In this document: in pieces, positions 60,675-64,000 of the stretch
Position numbering within the stretch: the first letter of the stretch is position 1
Layout: every line of letters starts with the position of its first letter
Origin: Rhizobium mongolense subsp. loessense
GTDB taxonomy: Bacteria > Pseudomonadota > Alphaproteobacteria > Rhizobiales > Rhizobiaceae
Length of the DNA: 64,000 nucleotides
Assembly (NCBI RefSeq): GCF_900099775.1
Contig: NZ_FMTM01000001.1
Location: forward strand, 930,001 to 994,000
Reading direction: 5' to 3'
Program-made: the position numbers and the translations under genes
The notes under the pieces: generated by a model
The model's database searches: none
Told to the model about the DNA's origin: nothing
Seen by the model: the letters and a program-made list of their open reading frames with translations, nothing else

Positions 60675-61205
60675 CTACCTCCGTTGTGCGAAATTCACGC
60701 TGTTCTTCAACAATTCGAGGTTCCGGGCGGTCACCTCGTTTGCGGGATCGAGCTCGTAGGCTTTCAGAAAGTACCGTCTGGCATTGGGAAGGTCGCCGCG
60801 CAAGAGGTGCGAGTACCCGATGTTGTTGTAGTAGACCGGGGTTTTGCCGATCATCCTCGCGAGTTCCCGGTAAGCGCGGTCGGAGGTATCGAAGCGGCCA
60901 ACCATGTCCGCAGAGGCCGCAAAGCCGAGCCAGGCGGCCGGATCTTCCGGAAAGACGTTAACCGCGCGCTTGTAAATGGCGTATGATTTTCCGTAGTTCT
61001 TTTCCTGGAACTGCAGCTTGCCAGTAGTGATCAGTTCATCATTCTTGTAAAAGGCGACGGCTGAATCATCCTCGACGGTCTTCGCACTATCGCCATAAGC
61101 AGCCAGATTATCAAAGCCGGACGACTGGCACCCGACCAGGCTCGCTCCACTCGCAAGCAAGAATGCAATGCACCTAATCCGAGCTCTAATCTGCAACATC
61201 TGCAA
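60675..61205 (-). CDS. tadD: TadD-like TPR lipoprotein
   Basis: 176 aa. Signal peptide with lipobox LASGASLVGC, then TPR-type repeats (NYGKSYAIYKRAVNVFPEDP; YNNIGYSHLLRGDLPNARRY). TadD helps to place the secretin in the outer membrane. It is convergent with the rest of the operon, ending 131 nt after the coiled-coil gene. Confidence 0.88.
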   Translation of the reverse strand: MQMLQIRARIRCIAFLLASGASLVGCQSSGFDNLAAYGDSAKTVEDDSAVAFYKNDELITTGKLQFQEKNYGKSYAIYKRAVNVFPEDPAAWLGFAASADMVGRFDTSDRAYRELARMIGKTPVYYNNIGYSHLLRGDLPNARRYFLKAYELDPANEVTARNLELLKNSVNFAQRR

Positions 61206-61487
61206 TTTGATCCCCCGATTTTTCAGGCATCCTAGCCAAGCAGTCGGATGTGTCCACGGAAAATCTTCTTGAAAAAAAGCTAATAACTCAATAATTTAGG
61301 TAAATAGTCGCAAAATAGCGACAAATGCGCAGCCCGCTGCGAGGCAAAACAAGCGAGTTTTTGGAAGCGCACGATTCGAAAGACGCGCTTCGCAGATTGT
61401 GATTCGTAGAGTAAAAATTTATCAAACGTCACCTATATTGTTCCTGTCGGTCGTAGCGTGACCGTAACCCAAAGGATGAATAGTCAT

Positions 61488-61991
61488 ATGCGGACCGCTC
61501 TGTTCACGCTGGCGCGACTGGGGCCATCCCTGGCTTATGCGACAGCGGCGGTCTTCCTCATCAGCATGCTGCTGTTGGATTACTCTCCCTCAAGCGCATC
61601 CGCGTGGTGGCTTTATATGACGATACTTCCGGTCATGCGCGAGCCCATCTACTTGCTTTTTGCGGTACCTGGAGTGGGAATTTGGATCGCTACGGCGCTA
61701 TTGATGCTTGCGTCACTTTTCGGGATACAACTCGCCTTGCAGCCACAACGATACCTGCGGTCAGGTTTCATCCATGCACATGTCGCGCTGATCGCGACCG
61801 GGCTGACTATGGGGCGGGCGGCCGTAGCGCAAGCCGGCACCTCCAGCTTTTCATTGCCGCAATTGCTGCGCGGCGACTGGTCGTTCCTGCCGCTATCTTA
61901 TTCACCGCTCGGGACGTTTCTTTTTGTTCTCGCGCTATCGGCTTGCATTTGCTGCCATCTCAGGATCCTCAAACGTATATCGGTCGGGTGA
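61488..61991 (+). CDS. hypothetical membrane protein
   Basis: 167 aa from ATG 61488 (AAAGGA upstream, 11-nt spacing); ATG 61476 or GTG 61458 possible. Four hydrophobic segments (LAYATAAVFLISMLLLDY; GIWIATALLMLASLFGIQLA; IHAHVALIATGLTMGRAAVA; GTFLFVLALSACICCHLRI). Not recognised. Divergent from tadD with a ~280-nt gap. Confidence 0.65.
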   Translation: MRTALFTLARLGPSLAYATAAVFLISMLLLDYSPSSASAWWLYMTILPVMREPIYLLFAVPGVGIWIATALLMLASLFGIQLALQPQRYLRSGFIHAHVALIATGLTMGRAAVAQAGTSSFSLPQLLRGDWSFLPLSYSPLGTFLFVLALSACICCHLRILKRISVG

Positions 61992-62107
61992 AGAATAGGC
62001 GGATTGGCCGCCCTCATAGGCGTCATGCCCGCGCCGTTGGCCCAATGCAGCGCCTCCATTTGTTCGCGAATGCGCTCTGTTCCTCGCCGCGTTTCGGGCG
62101 TCGCCAG

Positions 62108-62989
62108 TCAAGGACCTCCCGTTGTCATTGCGCGATGGCGAAGGCGGCGGCATTCCTTGAAGGTCTTGCCTGAACCGCACGGGCATAGATCGCCGCTGCG
62201 GCGCTGCAGGCGGCCGATCAGCGGGAGCGTCGCTGCAGAAGGCAGCAGGGCTGCGGCAAGGGCTATGAGCTTGGCCGAGATGCCCGGGACCACAAGGCGG
62301 CGGCCGGATTTGAAGCCGCGCCAGGCGCGTTCGGCCACATAGTCCGAATCGAGCTTCGGCAAGATCTTGAATAGCGTTGCCCGGCTGGCGCCGGACTTTT
62401 CGAGGAACTCGGTCGACACCGGTCCGGGAGCGACGCATGTGACCGTCACGCCCGTGCCTCGCAATTCCTGATGGAGCGCTTCCGAAAAGAAGCGCACGAA
62501 AGCTTTGCTCGCATAATACAGGGCCATATTCGGCCCGGGCGCGAAACCGGCGATGGAACCGAGATTGAGCACACCACCGCGTCCGCGCGCCGCCATTGCG
62601 GGCAGAAAGCTCAAGGTCAGGTCGCCGAGGGCGCGTATATTGAGATCGATGATGCCAAGCTGGTCCTTAATCGGCAGGAGTGTTGCCGCACCGCGCAATC
62701 CGTATCCGGCGCTGTTGACCAGGACGTCGCAGAACAACCCGTTTGCAGACAGGAAGTCCTGCAAACGCGCCGAGGCATCGGCCACAAGGAGATCCAGTTC
62801 CAGCGTGAATGCCTCGCCGCCCGCCGCCTGCACGTCTGCCGCGGCAGCAGCCAGACCTTCAGGCGATCGCGCAACGAGCACAACGACGGCCCCATGCTCC
62901 CGGGCAGCGACTTTGGCAACTGCCCTGCCGATGCCGCGCGAGGCACCGACCACGACGGCGGCCGGACGAAACTCACTCTGCATGATCAT
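62108..62989 (-). CDS. short-chain dehydrogenase with C-terminal SEC-C motif
   Basis: 293 aa from ATG 62989 (AGGGA, 8-nt spacing). Rossmann SDR: VVVGASRGIGRAVAKVAARE, NSAGYGLRGAATLL, SIAGFAPGPNMALYYASKAF (YxxxK), with PGPVSTEFLEKS. Last ~20 residues are a zinc-binding SEC-C motif, CPCGSGKTFKECRRLRH. This fusion is uncommon. ATGA overlap with the preceding E2-like gene. Confidence 0.88.
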   Translation of the reverse strand: MIMQSEFRPAAVVVGASRGIGRAVAKVAAREHGAVVVLVARSPEGLAAAAADVQAAGGEAFTLELDLLVADASARLQDFLSANGLFCDVLVNSAGYGLRGAATLLPIKDQLGIIDLNIRALGDLTLSFLPAMAARGRGGVLNLGSIAGFAPGPNMALYYASKAFVRFFSEALHQELRGTGVTVTCVAPGPVSTEFLEKSGASRATLFKILPKLDSDYVAERAWRGFKSGRRLVVPGISAKLIALAAALLPSAATLPLIGRLQRRSGDLCPCGSGKTFKECRRLRHRAMTTGGP

Positions 62990-63789
62990 ATTGCCGTCCC
63001 TGAAGCCGCCGTATCGGGGGCGGCGGCAACACCCTGTGGGGCGAGTGGGGCGATGCTCTTTACTTCGCTGGCGACTTCGCCGTTCAATATTTTTTCGAAT
63101 CGCTCCAGCGCCCGTGCGACATTGGCACCGTCCATGACCCTGTGATCGTAGTGGATCCGGACCGTGACCGATCCGTCTGCCGAGATCGGGCCGTAGTTGA
63201 AGAGCGTGGTCAATGGCGAAAGGGGATTGAGTGACTCTGCCCCGAGACCGGAATAGACCGACAGCTGGAAAGTGCCGAACCGGCGAGCACGCTGCCGCCC
63301 GATATTCAGCCCGAGCCACATCAACAGCCACCTCAAAGGCGCCGGCGCACGGGCAAACTTCAATGCACGCCGGAACTCCTTGATTTCCAGGACCGGGCGC
63401 GAGCGCGCCGCCTGGATCAGGGCCTCGAGTTCGGCGATCGGCCGCCGCTCGGGGGCCTTGATGGAGCTCAGCAAGACGACCCGCTCGCCGCCATATTCGC
63501 GCTCGTGGGCAATCGAGGCCACGCTTTCGGGATATTCATAGAGCTGAGCTCTCGGGAACTTGATGTAAGCGCGCCTAAGGTCCGGTGTCTCCCGGGAGAG
63601 AAGCGCGTATCCTTTCAAGAAGAGTACGGTCCAGGAGGGCCTGCTTGGCTGGGTCAGTCTGGCCCTCTGGAGCGGGCCGAGATTCATCTGCCGCTGCACA
63701 GTGACCCGCGGCACTCCGATCGAGAACCGCATCAGATCCCCGACAAGGCGCCGTGCCGCAGAAAGCTTGATGGTCCGGCCTCGCATCAT
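62986..63789 (-). CDS. 2-oxoacid dehydrogenase E2-type acyltransferase, lipoyl-less
   Basis: 267 aa; GAGGAGG upstream. Only the CAT-like catalytic domain: N-terminal SAARRLVGDLMRFSIGVPRV, and active-site motif IHYDHRVMDGANVARALERF (HRxxDG). No lipoyl or E1/E3-binding domain, so it is not a normal dehydrogenase core; may acylate another acceptor. Between the ICMT-like gene (7 nt) and the SDR. Confidence 0.85.
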   Translation of the reverse strand: MMRGRTIKLSAARRLVGDLMRFSIGVPRVTVQRQMNLGPLQRARLTQPSRPSWTVLFLKGYALLSRETPDLRRAYIKFPRAQLYEYPESVASIAHEREYGGERVVLLSSIKAPERRPIAELEALIQAARSRPVLEIKEFRRALKFARAPAPLRWLLMWLGLNIGRQRARRFGTFQLSVYSGLGAESLNPLSPLTTLFNYGPISADGSVTVRIHYDHRVMDGANVARALERFEKILNGEVASEVKSIAPLAPQGVAAAPDTAASGTAI

Positions 63790-63796
63790 GCCTCCT

Positions 63797-64000
63797 CTAA
63801 TAAAGATAGGGAATAATTCGCTTGGTCCTGTCCATATAGGCGCGATATTGCGCGCCGAAAATCTCCAGCATCATACGCTCTTCCTTGTCCACCCGTAGAA
63901 AAAAGAGGATTGCGAAGCCGATCAGACCAGCAAGCCCCACGATCCAGTTCGACAGCAGAAAGGCCTGGCCGAGGCCCATCAGCAGGAAAGACGTGTACAT
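63797..64000 (-). CDS. isoprenylcysteine carboxyl methyltransferase-like protein, 3' end only
   Basis: 67 C-terminal residues inside the window, gene continues past 64000. Membrane helices plus the SAM/substrate motif RVDKEERMMLEIFGAQYRAY then RTKRIIPYLY is the usual ending of the ICMT/PEMT-like family. Promoter and N-terminus are outside. Confidence 0.8.
   Translation of the reverse strand: MYTSFLLMGLGQAFLLSNWIVGLAGLIGFAILFFLRVDKEERMMLEIFGAQYRAYMDRTKRIIPYLY

Noticed and set aside
1-64000. CRISPR arrays, rRNA genes, replication origin
   Set aside because: No regularly spaced repeats, rRNA sequence or DnaA-box cluster noticed.

Overview
The window is a stretch of Rhizobiaceae (Rhizobium/Agrobacterium/Sinorhizobium lineage) chromosome. 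The evidence is the gene set and order: pyrD, DUF952, SAM-II riboswitch-metZ, apaG, hslO-argF-argD, gcrA, phoR-like kinase and ppk2, together with CcrM-type GANTC clusters and CtrA-type TTAA-N7-TTAA boxes. No rRNA, CRISPR array or replication origin was seen. Two tRNA genes are present: Gly-CCC and Thr-CGT.

1-20.4 kb is accessory catabolic DNA. It starts with a DUF2092 protein, a low-complexity secreted protein and a TetR regulator. A minus-strand operon follows (patatin-like hydrolase, acetoacetate decarboxylase, 3-hydroxybutyrate dehydrogenase). Divergent from it runs a 10-kb plus-strand series: a molybdenum enzyme of the pyrogallol-phloroglucinol transhydroxylase / resorcinol hydroxylase family with an SCP2-like N-terminal extension, its three-cluster Fe-S subunit, a TetR regulator, an acyl-CoA synthetase, two VOC (extradiol dioxygenase-like) proteins, an FAH-family hydrolase and a FadL/TodX-like outer-membrane channel. 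A scar with a decayed dioxygenase and the 3' end of an RND pump follows, then two paralogous TetR genes and an azoreductase. Six copies of a ~27-bp operator-like sequence lie upstream of these units and suggest one regulon. The likely overall job is uptake, hydroxylation and ring cleavage of a hydroxylated aromatic compound, with acetoacetate-type products handled by the minus-strand operon. The substrate is unknown.

20.6-41.8 kb is conserved core: pyrimidine synthesis, a LuxR-type response regulator, an S24 repressor, an SNase-like protein, TerB, a solute-binding protein, a chemoreceptor, dCTP deaminase, metZ behind a SAM-II riboswitch, apaG, hslO, argF, argD, gcrA, phoR and ppk2, a nitronate monooxygenase and tRNA-Thr. 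The phoB-phoU-pst genes that I recall between gcrA and phoR in relatives are absent here.

41.8-46.7 kb, downstream of tRNA-Thr, is a decayed island. It holds an IS110-family transposase fragment, phage remnants (terminase small subunit, DUF1515, a phage-type 83-aa protein), a frameshifted DUF1236 gene and three small proteins of one family.

46.7-61.2 kb is a Tad/Flp pilus locus: prepilin peptidase, Flp pilin behind a perfect CtrA box, CpaB, CpaC, a small lipoprotein, TadG/TadE/TadE-like proteins, CpaE, an embedded L,D-transpeptidase, CpaF, TadB, TadC, an AAA ATPase, a membrane coiled-coil protein and a TadD-like TPR lipoprotein. 61.4-64 kb holds a small membrane protein and a minus-strand operon with an SDR carrying a SEC-C tail, a lipoyl-less E2-type acyltransferase and a truncated isoprenylcysteine methyltransferase-like gene.
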